Program-made: the position numbers and the translations under genes
Notes under the pieces: generated by a model
The model's input: the letters and a program-made list of their open reading frames with translations, nothing else
Told to the model about the DNA's origin: nothing
The model's database searches: none
Source: DATKWS01 sp035529435
GTDB lineage: Bacteria > Krumholzibacteriota > Krumholzibacteriia > Krumholzibacteriales > Krumholzibacteriaceae
Assembly: GCA_035529435.1 (NCBI GenBank)
Contig: DATKWS010000172.1
Span: 1 to 8,554, forward strand
Direction of reading: 5' to 3'
DNA length: 8,554 nt
Part shown: one piece after another, positions 1-5,758 of the stretch
Numbering within the stretch: position 1 is the first letter of the stretch
Layout: every line of letters starts with the position of its first letter

Positions 1-80
1 CTCAGTCGCATGAGGTCCCGGCTCTCCTCCTTCGACTCCCCCCGCGCGAGCTCCCACAGCCTATCCCATCGCAGCTTCAT
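1..80 (-). CDS. N-terminal fragment of an unrecognised protein (cut by window edge)
   Basis: Only the first 26 codons are present; the gene continues past the left edge. Reading leftwards from the ATG at 80-78 gives MKLRWDRLWELARGESKEES and then RDLMRL, with no stop before the edge. A GGGGG ribosome-binding-like run lies about 5 bases before the ATG, and a plausible promoter (124-152) sits about 40 bp further up. The visible part is charged and amphipathic, with no signal peptide or recognisable motif. It is probably the start of a cytoplasmic protein. I assign no function. The evidence that it is real is the start-site context rather than homology. Confidence 0.55.
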   Translation of the reverse strand, partial: MKLRWDRLWELARGESKEESRDLMRL

Positions 81-123
81 CAATACCCCCGATGATCAAC
101 AAAAGGCGCCTGACCGATGATAC

Positions 124-152
124 AGGCTAGAATAGAGCCCAACGAAAGTCAA
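124..152 (-). promoter_or_regulatory. Putative sigma70-type promoter for the left-edge gene
   Basis: On the minus strand TTGACT (152-147) is followed after 17 bp by TAGCCT (129-124). The -35 box matches the consensus at 5 of 6 bases; the -10 box is weak (3 of 6). The predicted transcript start would be about 37 bases before the ATG at 80, a sensible leader. This is a by-eye call. Confidence 0.4.
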
Positions 153-226
153 GCGTAATGTAGGAGCCGTATCTCGCTAAAAAAGCAGTGATTACCAGAG
201 AATAGGGAGCAGCGTGGATCGATGAT

Positions 227-661
227 TCACCGGTACCGTTGCCATGCCAAACCGGTCGGCCGGCGGTACTGGCTGAATTGAAGCTTCATCATGAACGAGT
301 CACTCGGCCGGAAGGTCAGATCGATATTCGGCAGGAAGAGCTGGGGCGACTGGTCGGCATCCGGCCCGGTTACCATCGAGCTCATACCGACATCCGCGTG
401 GAGCGTCAGAGACGAGCTCAGGCTGAGATCGAAATGCCCGAGGTAGTAACCCATCCCACCGGAACCGAATTCGCTCGATGAAAAGTACGAGAAACCCATC
501 GAGCTGCTGAATTCGAGGCCTGGTATGCGGAGAATACCCGCGGGCTCACGCACATTGAGGTAATCCTCGAACACGCTCCCGGTCGGTGCTCCGTCCTGTG
601 CGGACAGGCCGCTCCCGGCGAGCAGCAGCGTACAGGTCAGCAGTATCGTCAATGATTTCAT
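227..661 (-). CDS. Small exported protein, probably beta-strand rich (outer-membrane/periplasmic)
   Basis: A 144-aa protein of unknown function. Residues 1-21 form a signal peptide: MKS, a hydrophobic core (LTILLTCTLLLAG), then GLSA before a likely cleavage at A21/Q22. The core cysteine lies too early to be a lipobox. The mature part is rich in Ser, Gly, Phe and Leu, with alternating hydrophobic/polar stretches at about 50-63, 71-96 and 112-128 (for example HFDLSLSSSLTLHADVGMSS). These resemble amphipathic strands of a small beta-barrel or half-barrel. It ends in a basic, proline-containing tail (YRRPTGLAWQRYR). Its ATG lies only 2 bp after the stop of the response regulator gene, so the two are almost certainly co-transcribed and perhaps translationally coupled. 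I do not recognise the family. Confidence 0.75.
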   Translation of the reverse strand: MKSLTILLTCTLLLAGSGLSAQDGAPTGSVFEDYLNVREPAGILRIPGLEFSSSMGFSYFSSSEFGSGGMGYYLGHFDLSLSSSLTLHADVGMSSMVTGPDADQSPQLFLPNIDLTFRPSDSFMMKLQFSQYRRPTGLAWQRYR

Positions 662-663
662 TG

Positions 664-1035
664 CTATGCGCGCGGTTGCTCCTTCTCAACGAGCAGTTCG
701 CGTATCTTGTTTTTTAATGGCGACAGATCAACCGATTTCACGATATATGCATCAGCCGCCCACGTCTGAAAATTGTCCTTGTAGAGCGAGTAGGCCGAGT
801 TGATGATAACGGGAAGCGTCTTGTTCCGCTCGACGATGTCCATCAGGCAGTCGATGCCGCTTTCGTCACCCAGCTTGATATCGAGAATGACGAGATCGGG
901 GGATTCCCGCTCGACCGCCTCGAGAGCCTCCTGGATATCCGCGGCGGCGACCGTCTCATACCCGTCGTTCCGCAGTTCCTCGCTATAGAGCTTCCTCACG
1001 TTCACTTCGTCGTCGACGATGAGAATCTTGGCCAT
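664..1035 (-). CDS. Single-domain response regulator (CheY-like receiver)
   Basis: A 123-aa protein that is only a receiver domain, with no DNA-binding or enzymatic output domain. The full phosphorylation machinery is visible: acidic pocket D8-D9 (ILIVDDE), phospho-acceptor D52 in LVILDIKLGD, switch serine S80 at the end of beta-4, aromatic Y97 and lysine K100 in AYIVKS. It should therefore take a phosphate from a histidine kinase and act by protein-protein contact, or as a phosphate relay or sink. No kinase gene is in the window. The start is ATG at 1035 with GGAG about 7 bases upstream. A promoter candidate lies at 1082-1110, and the next gene begins 2 bp after its stop. The mglA-like GTPase is encoded just upstream on the same strand, which makes a role in polarity or motility signalling possible but unproven. 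Confidence 0.93.
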   Translation of the reverse strand: MAKILIVDDEVNVRKLYSEELRNDGYETVAAADIQEALEAVERESPDLVILDIKLGDESGIDCLMDIVERNKTLPVIINSAYSLYKDNFQTWAADAYIVKSVDLSPLKNKIRELLVEKEQPRA

Positions 1036-1081
1036 TGCATCACTCCGCGTACCATCTGATTCTGCACGAATCCCGTACTAT

Positions 1082-1110
1082 ATAATCACAATACGCACCA
1101 CACTGGTCAA
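1082..1110 (-). promoter_or_regulatory. Putative sigma70-type promoter for the response regulator pair
   Basis: Minus strand TTGACC (1110-1105), a 17-bp spacer, then GATTAT (1087-1082). The -35 matches at 5 of 6 bases and the -10 at 4 of 6. The region is locally AT-rich (TTAATTTAAAGG just upstream), in contrast with the GC-rich genes. The transcript would start about 40 bases before the ATG at 1035. This suggests that the response regulator and exported protein form their own unit rather than depending only on read-through from the GTPase gene. Confidence 0.5.
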
Positions 1111-1171
1111 GTGTTTTTTCCTTTAAATTAACGTCAAGGTACTCTTTTGGGGACCGTTCGATGCGATAGGA

Positions 1172-1184
1172 CCCGCACCGCGGG
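1172..1184. other. Small GC hairpin between the GTPase and response regulator genes
   Basis: CCCGC (1172-1176), a 3-base loop and GCGGG (1180-1184) form a perfect 5-bp inverted repeat, 53 bp past the GTPase stop. No T-run follows on the minus strand, so it is not a standard intrinsic terminator. It could slow polymerase or stabilise the 3' end of the transcript. The rest of 1036-1236 contains the response regulator promoter and no supportable gene. Confidence 0.3.
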
Positions 1185-1236
1185 CGGGGCTGGCATGGAT
1201 CGGGGGGGAGTTTGATATTCGTTGAACGGATGCAAC

Positions 1237-2343
1237 TCACTTCACGGTTATCTCGAGAAGCACCGTGATGGGTACGTGTTTCTCGACATCGTCCCGCGAG
1301 ATCGTGACCGGCACGTGTACGACACCCTCCTCGGCCGTTTGCACCATGATATTTCCACCACCGCCGTGCCGCGCATCTTCGCCGGAACGCTCTCTCTGTG
1401 TGAGTCTTCCGAGAGGATCGTTGATGAGCTCCATGCCCTCGGACGCACGCTGCGTTCCCCGCTCCTCCCCGTCATTCAGCTCGACGAGATGGCCGTATTC
1501 CTCGTACCCTTCCCGTGTCGCGCCCATATCGATGCTCTCCTCGGCGACGTCCTTCTCCTTGAGTACGTTATCGACGAACTCAGAGACAGACTCGCGCTCC
1601 TCTTCTCTCTCCTCTGCGTGATGTATAGATTCGCCCTCATCTGCCTCTGAGTTTCGCAACAACGATCTACCCTGGGCGACGACCTCGATATCGATCGAAC
1701 GGGTGTCCCGTCCGGTCATCATGCCCGATGAGCCCACCCCTCCCACCGGCGATCCTTTCAGATCATGCTGCATTCTGCTGAAAACCAGGCCGCCGATTGC
1801 TTCGAATGTTTCATAGACACCCGCGCCCTCGGTGGCGACGGCCTCGAAGGACAGCACCTTCTGCGTGTTCAGCTCCTCCTCCATGGTGGCTACATCCAAC
1901 CGGTTTGCAAGGTCGCGTTTGTTGTACTGGATCACCCACGGAATCTCGTTCAGTGTTATACCGAGATCGTTGAGGTTCTCCTCGAGATTGCCGAGGCTCT
2001 CCTTGTTGTCCTGCATCCGGTCGGGGGTGGAGTCGGCGACGAACACCACCGCGTCGACTCCCTTGAGAACCAGCTTCCGCGTCGCGTTGTAGTAGACCTG
2101 TCCCGGCACGGTGTAGAGCAGGAATCTGACCTTCATGCCGTTTATCCCGCCGACTTCTATCGGAAGAAAATCGAAGAACAGGGTGCGGTCCGTCCGCGTC
2201 TTCATGGAAACCATCTTGCCCTTATGTTCACGGGGAAGCTTGGAGTAGATGTGCTCGAGATTCGTCGTCTTTCCACTGAGGCCCGGACCGTAATAGACGA
2301 TCTTCGTATTTATCTCTTCGCCTTCATAGTTGAACACAGCCAT
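1237..2343 (-). CDS. mglA: MglA-family small Ras-like GTPase with long C-terminal extension
   Basis: A 368-aa protein whose first ~195 residues are a complete MglA GTPase, the bacterial polarity switch that sets leading-pole identity in gliding and twitching cells. Visible motifs: P-loop GPGLSGKTT (19-27), switch I with R53 in TDRTLFFDFLP, switch II TVPGQ (78-82, replacing Ras DxxG) and base-binding NKRD (141-144). R53 and Q82 match the positions known to be catalytic in Myxococcus MglA, so hydrolysis should be intact. MglA proteins usually stop near residue 195; this one continues for about 170 residues. The extension has a Gly/Ser linker, an acidic Glu-rich stretch (about 233-270), a Gly-rich patch (327-330) and a strand-like hydrophobic tail (341-368, VVHVPVTISR...). 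The ATG at 2343 is preferred over an in-frame upstream start at 2412 because it begins the conserved MglA N-terminus and has AAGGAG 10 bases upstream. No MglB/roadblock gene is in the window. Confidence 0.95.
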   Translation of the reverse strand: MAVFNYEGEEINTKIVYYGPGLSGKTTNLEHIYSKLPREHKGKMVSMKTRTDRTLFFDFLPIEVGGINGMKVRFLLYTVPGQVYYNATRKLVLKGVDAVVFVADSTPDRMQDNKESLGNLEENLNDLGITLNEIPWVIQYNKRDLANRLDVATMEEELNTQKVLSFEAVATEGAGVYETFEAIGGLVFSRMQHDLKGSPVGGVGSSGMMTGRDTRSIDIEVVAQGRSLLRNSEADEGESIHHAEEREEERESVSEFVDNVLKEKDVAEESIDMGATREGYEEYGHLVELNDGEERGTQRASEGMELINDPLGRLTQRERSGEDARHGGGGNIMVQTAEEGVVHVPVTISRDDVEKHVPITVLLEITVK

Positions 2344-2547
2344 TGTGCAGCGTCTCCTTCTCGTAACAGCGCCGGGGTGAGACCCCTTCCCGCTCTCTCG
2401 ATGCACAGACAAGGAAGCAGAATCCGGAGCAGGCTAACGTTTTTCAGCTAGGGTGTTCACTTTCGCAAATGCCTCCAGGAAGATCCCACCCCGGCACTGA
2501 AATCCTCACCGCAAGGAATGTGCCACGGAGATCACCCCTGTAACATT

Positions 2548-2577
2548 TTTATCTAGTTGTATTGTTATGAGTTACAA
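2548..2577 (-). promoter_or_regulatory. Weak promoter candidate for the MglA-like GTPase gene
   Basis: Minus strand TTGTAA (2577-2572) is followed after 18 bp by GATAAA (2553-2548), each matching consensus at 4 of 6 bases, inside the most AT-rich part of the intergenic region. It lies about 200 bp from the start codon. Upstream transcription is blocked by the terminator at 2596-2628, so a promoter is expected here, but the match itself is poor. Confidence 0.28.
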
Positions 2578-2595
2578 GGCCACAGAAGTGAACAT

Positions 2596-2628
2596 AAAAA
2601 GCGCCCTCCCGAAAGTGAGAGAGGGTGC
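2596..2628 (-). terminator. Rho-independent terminator after the lipoprotein gene
   Basis: On the minus strand GCACCCTC (2628-2621) pairs with GAGGGCGC (2608-2601) to give an 8-bp stem with one G-U wobble and a 12-base loop, directly followed by TTTTT (2600-2596) and further T-rich sequence. It lies about 50 bp past the lipoprotein stop. This is the clearest terminator in the window and separates the lipoprotein transcript from the GTPase gene. Confidence 0.75.
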
Positions 2629-2678
2629 ATTAAAAGTGCAATGTTTTGTATGCGCTGATTCGACTTGTGCTTACGCTC

Positions 2679-3101
2679 TTACAGGCCGGTAAATATGGTA
2701 TCGGTGTAGTAGGTCAAGAAGGCTGTGGCATTCTCATCGATCGTGAATCTTCGCTTCCATGAATAGAAGGTGTCCTGGGTGACCTTGCGCATGTTGCTGC
2801 GCACGTACATATCGTACGTGCCGGAGGGGAATGAAAAGAATCTCGGTTCATCCGTCGATGCCCGCCCCTGATACTCGTCATCGACGAACACCCAGACGGC
2901 GAATGTGAGAGCGGGCTGTTCCAAGGTGATCGTATCTATCTCTATCGATTGCCCCACGATGCGTTCGATTTCCCGCAATTCGAGCGCGACGAATCGTACC
3001 TCGAATCCGGTTTCATCGACGCCCGTCGCATCCTCCTCGCACCCGATCATGAACAGCACGGCCATCGTCAATATCACCGTTGCAATACCGACCCGTTTCA
3101 T
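2679..3101 (-). CDS. Lipoprotein with a PEGA-like/beta-sandwich mature domain
   Basis: A 140-aa lipoprotein. The signal peptide MKRVGIATVILTMAVLFMIG ends in a lipobox (M18-I19-G20-C21), so C21 should be lipidated and the protein anchored in a membrane. Acidic residues follow (EED), without the classic Asp at +2 that favours inner-membrane retention. The mature part is all-beta in character. Residues around 80-105 (VFVDDEYQGRAS, then FFSFPSGTYDMYVRSN) resemble a PEGA-type repeat (V-VD-x2-GxxxT, then L/FPxGxY-V), though this is a weak match by eye. The ATG at 3101 is chosen over the ATG at 3119 because GGGAGG lies about 5 bases upstream of it and it directly begins the signal peptide. It is followed by an intrinsic terminator. 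Specific function unknown. Confidence 0.85.
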   Translation of the reverse strand: MKRVGIATVILTMAVLFMIGCEEDATGVDETGFEVRFVALELREIERIVGQSIEIDTITLEQPALTFAVWVFVDDEYQGRASTDEPRFFSFPSGTYDMYVRSNMRKVTQDTFYSWKRRFTIDENATAFLTYYTDTIFTGL

Positions 3102-3168
3102 CAATACCTCCCAGATCACATAGATTACACGTACAGCTTATAAGGATCGGCCAGCTCCTGCCGTCTGA

Positions 3169-3197
3169 AATGTAATATATGGTCGAAGGGTTTACAA
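3169..3197 (-). promoter_or_regulatory. Possible promoter for the lipoprotein gene
   Basis: Minus strand TTGTAA (3197-3192), a 17-bp spacer, then TACATT (3174-3169), each 4 of 6 to consensus. A second possible -10 box, TATAAG (3142-3137, 5 of 6), lies closer to the gene within the palindrome CTTATAAG, but it lacks a good -35. Either would give a leader of roughly 30-65 bases. Read-through from the zinc-ribbon gene 123 bp upstream is also possible. Confidence 0.3.
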
Positions 3198-3224
3198 CCG
3201 AAAAATGTGTGCGGGCTTCGCCCC

Positions 3225-3641
3225 TTACAGCTTTTTGCCGCACCAGGGACAGTAGTGGTAGAGGCTGTTCACCTTCTTGCCGCAGGAACAGAGGAGGGTC
3301 GAGGAATTTTCGCCGTCATCGAGATCGCACGTCAGGGAATTCTTCAGGATCTGCTTGATCTTCGCGTGCAACTTCTTTCCTTGCGAGAGGATAAACTCGT
3401 ACCGGTGATCGCCCGCCGTGATGACGACCTTGGGCCGCAGGTCACGCTCTTCCAGCGAGATATCGGTGATCGAGCAGAGATCGATCGAGAGATTCTTCAT
3501 CCCGAAAGAGGCGTCCAGTGGTGAAACCTGGAAGTTGATACACCGGTCGGTCAGCTCAAGGATACCGCGTGCGGCGATGAGCCGGCTGACGAAGTATATC
3601 GCTTTTTGCATGAAGATCGTTTTTTCACTTGATACTTGCAC
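3225..3641 (-). CDS. Small protein with PH/GRAM-like domain and C-terminal zinc ribbon
   Basis: A 138-aa cytoplasmic protein. Residues about 22-105 run through alternating strands and end in a helix (GILELTDRCINFQ, SIDLCSITDISLEE, KVVITAGDHRYEFIL, then KLHAKIKQIL), the pattern of a bacterial PH/GRAM-like domain, which usually mediates lipid or protein binding. The last 21 residues form a zinc ribbon with C118-x-C120 and C131-x2-C134, each pair followed by GKK. The start is GTG at 3641: AAGGGAG sits 6 bases before it, whereas an in-frame GTG at 3665 and ATG at 3611 have no such site. A sigma54-like site (3678-3693) would place the transcript start near 3667, just upstream of this GTG. The acyltransferase operon is divergent and starts 123 bp away, so the two may share regulation. 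The domain assignment comes from pattern reading, and no specific function can be given. Confidence 0.78.
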   Translation of the reverse strand: MQVSSEKTIFMQKAIYFVSRLIAARGILELTDRCINFQVSPLDASFGMKNLSIDLCSITDISLEERDLRPKVVITAGDHRYEFILSQGKKLHAKIKQILKNSLTCDLDDGENSSTLLCSCGKKVNSLYHYCPWCGKKL

Positions 3642-3677
3642 GTTCAACTCCCTTGAAATCCCCACGAGCCCGGTCTT

Positions 3678-3693
3678 TGCCAGAATTGTGCCA
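3678..3693 (-). promoter_or_regulatory. Sigma54-like (-24/-12) promoter candidate for the zinc-ribbon gene
   Basis: Minus strand TGGCACAATTCTGGCA compares with the sigma54 consensus TGGCACGNNNNTTGCA. GG at -24 and GC at -12 have the correct spacing, and only two of the fixed positions differ. The implied transcript start, about 12 bases downstream (near 3667), leaves a 25-base leader containing the AAGGGAG ribosome binding site. No sigma54 activator gene is in the window, and the site could be chance. Confidence 0.4.
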
Positions 3694-3704
3694 TCTCAAC
3701 GTTC

Positions 3705-3733
3705 TTGACAACAGAAGTACCGCTCTCTATGCT
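3705..3733 (+). promoter_or_regulatory. Sigma70-type promoter of the acyltransferase/glycosyltransferase operon
   Basis: TTGACA (3705-3710, perfect -35), a 17-bp spacer, then TATGCT (3728-3733, 4 of 6). This is the best promoter match in the window. The predicted transcript start near 3740 is upstream of the ATG at 3765 but almost on top of the alternative GTG at 3744, which helps decide the start of the first gene. Confidence 0.65.
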
Positions 3734-3764
3734 TCGGTGAGTCGTGAAAACGCTCGGAAGATCG

Positions 3765-4595
3765 ATGTTTATGTTCGTGGCGGCGGCGCTCGATTCGTTG
3801 CCTGTTCCGGTTCGGGAGCTCGCAATAACGGTTTGCGCATGGGTGCAGGTCGCCGTCTCGATCAAACAAAGGCGCAACGTAGAGAAGAACCTTTCAGGGA
3901 TCGGTGTGGAGGCGTCCCGGAGGACCGTTCTCGGGATTTTTAGAAACCACACGCGCAACATCGTGGAAATGTTCACGGTGAGTAGACGAACCGTGGAGGA
4001 AATCCAGCGCGGCATGACCGCGCGGGGGCTCGACGTTCTCGATGCGGAACTCGCGGCGGGGCGGGGGGTGATTCTCGTCACCGCACATGTGGGCAACTGG
4101 GAATTCGGCGCCCTGTATCTCGGTTCACTCGGGTACCGGCTCCATGCGGTCACCGGCGTGCAGATGAACCGGCTCCTCACCGGCGCGCTGAGGGATATCA
4201 AGGAACGGAACGGAATCATGGTCGTGAATCCCAAGCACTCCTACCGGAAGCTGTTCCGGGCCCTCGAAAAGAACGGCGTCGTGGCTCTCCTCGTGGACGG
4301 AGACATCTTCCTGGAGGGTGCCGTTATAAACTTCTTCGACAAGCGTATTCCACTTCCGACGGGCGCCGTCCGGCTTGCGCGGAGGACAGGGGCCTCGATC
4401 GTCGGCGTCTGCTGCTGGAATCTCGGCAGGGAGGATCACCTGATACACATAGAGCGGATCGTCGCGGGCGATGAGATTGCGGAACTCACCGATGCTCAGG
4501 CGCTCGGCAGGGTGTATGCCACCGCCGAGCGATTCATCCGGTCAAACTACGAGCAGTGGTGTATTTTCAGAGACTTCTGGGGTGAATGCCATTGA
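3765..4595 (+). CDS. HtrB/LpxL/PatA-superfamily lipid acyltransferase
   Basis: A 276-aa membrane-associated acyltransferase of the lipid A biosynthesis (LpxL/HtrB) superfamily, which also contains PatA, the acyltransferase of mycobacterial phosphatidylinositol mannosides. The signature AHVGNWEFG supplies the catalytic H108 and E113 (HX4E). Downstream, VALLVDGD and NFFDKRIPLPTGAVRLARRT correspond to the usual substrate-pocket region (about 174-208). A short N-terminal hydrophobic segment (about 2-33) fits inner-membrane attachment. ATG 3765 is preferred because GGAAG lies 4 bases upstream and the promoter puts the transcript start near 3740; GTG 3744 would be almost leaderless, and ATG 3771 is also possible. 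The next gene overlaps by 10 bp. The PimA-like neighbour suggests that the acceptor is a glycosylated phospholipid rather than lipid A; this is inferred from context, and a lipid A or ornithine-lipid role cannot be excluded. Confidence 0.9.
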   Translation: MFMFVAAALDSLPVPVRELAITVCAWVQVAVSIKQRRNVEKNLSGIGVEASRRTVLGIFRNHTRNIVEMFTVSRRTVEEIQRGMTARGLDVLDAELAAGRGVILVTAHVGNWEFGALYLGSLGYRLHAVTGVQMNRLLTGALRDIKERNGIMVVNPKHSYRKLFRALEKNGVVALLVDGDIFLEGAVINFFDKRIPLPTGAVRLARRTGASIVGVCCWNLGREDHLIHIERIVAGDEIAELTDAQALGRVYATAERFIRSNYEQWCIFRDFWGECH

Positions 4596-5758
4596 AGATC
4601 GGCATCGTGACGCAAAGCTACTACCCGAAGCCGGGAGGCGTCACCGAAGTTGTGGCCCATTCCGCCCTGGAACTCCGGCGGCGCGGGCACGAGGTGATCG
4701 TCATCACGACCTCGTACACCGGCAGGAACGGGCCGGAACCGGGAGTCATCCGCATCGGGCGCAACGTGCTCCTTCCCGTCAACGGCGCATGGGTGAACAT
4801 GACTGTAGGTATAGGACTGAAGCGGCGGCTCCGTGCGATATTCGAGCGCGAGGCCTTCGATGTCGTGCATACCCACTGTCCCCTCGTTCCGACACTGCCG
4901 ATCCTGACCCTGCAGATCACCGGGTGCGGCCATCGCATAATCGGCACCTTCCATGCCACCGCCGAACGGCATTACGGATACGCCATGTTCCGCCGCCCCC
5001 TGATGAAACTGGCCGATCGCCTCGATGCGCGTATCGCTGTTTCCGCGTCCGCGGCGCAATTCGCGAGCCTCTACTTCCCGGGACGGTTCGAAATCGTACC
5101 GAACGGCATCGATTGCGAACGTTTCAACCCGCACGTCGAACCGATCGCCGAGTGGCGGGACGGTCGTTTGAACGTGCTGTTCGTCGGCCGGATGGATCGC
5201 CGGAAGGGACTGCCGGATCTCTTTCGTGCAATCGCAATCGCGCAGAAGAAATCGAAACGGGGCATCCGGCTGATCCTCGTCGGCGAAGGAACGCTGAGAA
5301 AGGTACTCATGCCGAAACCGCTCGACTTCCACGGCGCCGAGATCGTAACGGCCGGGCGGGTTGATCCCGCCGTGATTCCGCGCTACTACGCGACGGCCGA
5401 CATCTTCTGCTCATCGGCCACCGGACGGGAGAGTTTCGGAATCGTTCTGCTCGAGGCGATGGCGTGCGGCATCCCCGTGATCGCCTCGTCCATCCCGGGA
5501 TTCCGGCATGTGGTCACGCACGGACGCGAAGGATTCCTTATCCCGCCGCATACTCCCGCCGCCTTTGCCGATGCGATCCTCGAAGTCGGATCGGATGCCT
5601 CCTTGAGAAGAGCTCTCGGCGCACGCGGCAGGGAGAAGGCCCTCGCCCACCACTGGCCGGTCATCGTCGATTCCCTCGAGCGTTTGCTCTTTCGGGTCGT
5701 CGGTGCCGATGAACGCGCCGGACGGGCGGACGAACACGCTCACCAGATCATCGGATGA
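4586..5758 (+). CDS. GT4 glycosyltransferase, PimA-like
   Basis: A 390-aa retaining glycosyltransferase of the GT-B fold (family GT4) that moves a sugar from a nucleotide-sugar donor to a membrane lipid or glycan. Visible features: the N-terminal glycine loop YYPKPGGVTEVV (G17-G18), TFH with H123 where PimA has its key histidine, donor-binding R202 and K207 (GRMDRRKG), and the EX7E motif E282-E290 in ESFGIVLLEAMACG. Several segments read like the phosphatidylinositol mannosyltransferase PimA of actinobacteria (GGV near the start, PxNG at 64-67, RKG, GRESFGIVLLEAMA). The last ~20 residues are a charged tail. The ATG at 4586 overlaps the end of the acyltransferase gene. GGGG lies 3 bases before it, and an in-frame TTG at 4592 is a less likely alternative. 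The PimA subgroup call is from memory of the family; donor and acceptor are not determined. Confidence 0.92.
   Translation: MPLKIGIVTQSYYPKPGGVTEVVAHSALELRRRGHEVIVITTSYTGRNGPEPGVIRIGRNVLLPVNGAWVNMTVGIGLKRRLRAIFEREAFDVVHTHCPLVPTLPILTLQITGCGHRIIGTFHATAERHYGYAMFRRPLMKLADRLDARIAVSASAAQFASLYFPGRFEIVPNGIDCERFNPHVEPIAEWRDGRLNVLFVGRMDRRKGLPDLFRAIAIAQKKSKRGIRLILVGEGTLRKVLMPKPLDFHGAEIVTAGRVDPAVIPRYYATADIFCSSATGRESFGIVLLEAMACGIPVIASSIPGFRHVVTHGREGFLIPPHTPAAFADAILEVGSDASLRRALGARGREKALAHHWPVIVDSLERLLFRVVGADERAGRADEHAHQIIG

Larger units (their letters stand above)
2344..2678. other. Intergenic region between the GTPase and lipoprotein genes
   Basis: These 335 bp contain no supportable gene. Entering from the lipoprotein side, the minus strand has an intrinsic terminator (2596-2628), then an AT-rich stretch around 2541-2577 with weak promoter-like elements, then about 200 bp of GC-rich leader ending in the GTPase ribosome binding site (AAGGAG, about 2354-2359). 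The leader is long, which leaves room for regulation, but I see no recognisable riboswitch or clear operator in it. Confidence 0.6.

Noticed and set aside
160..200. TTTTTT run on the minus strand after the exported-protein gene, considered as a terminator
   Set aside because: No complementary stem precedes the T-run.
1040..1240. 66-codon minus-strand open frame between the GTPase and response regulator genes
   Set aside because: There is no convincing ribosome site or domain, and it covers the response regulator promoter and an AT-rich stretch, so it is more likely non-coding.
1765..2451. 228-codon open frame on the plus strand opposite the GTPase gene
   Set aside because: It is the antisense shadow of a clearly conserved MglA sequence, and its translation shows no domain or plausible start.
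3201..3224. Possible terminator after the zinc-ribbon gene (GGGC, GAA loop, GCCC, then TTTTT on the minus strand)
   Set aside because: The stem has only 4 bp and the T-run begins 7 bases after it, so it is too weak to call.
4471..5364. 297-codon plus-strand open frame inside the glycosyltransferase gene
   Set aside because: It is an Arg-rich out-of-frame translation of a gene with clear GT4 motifs.
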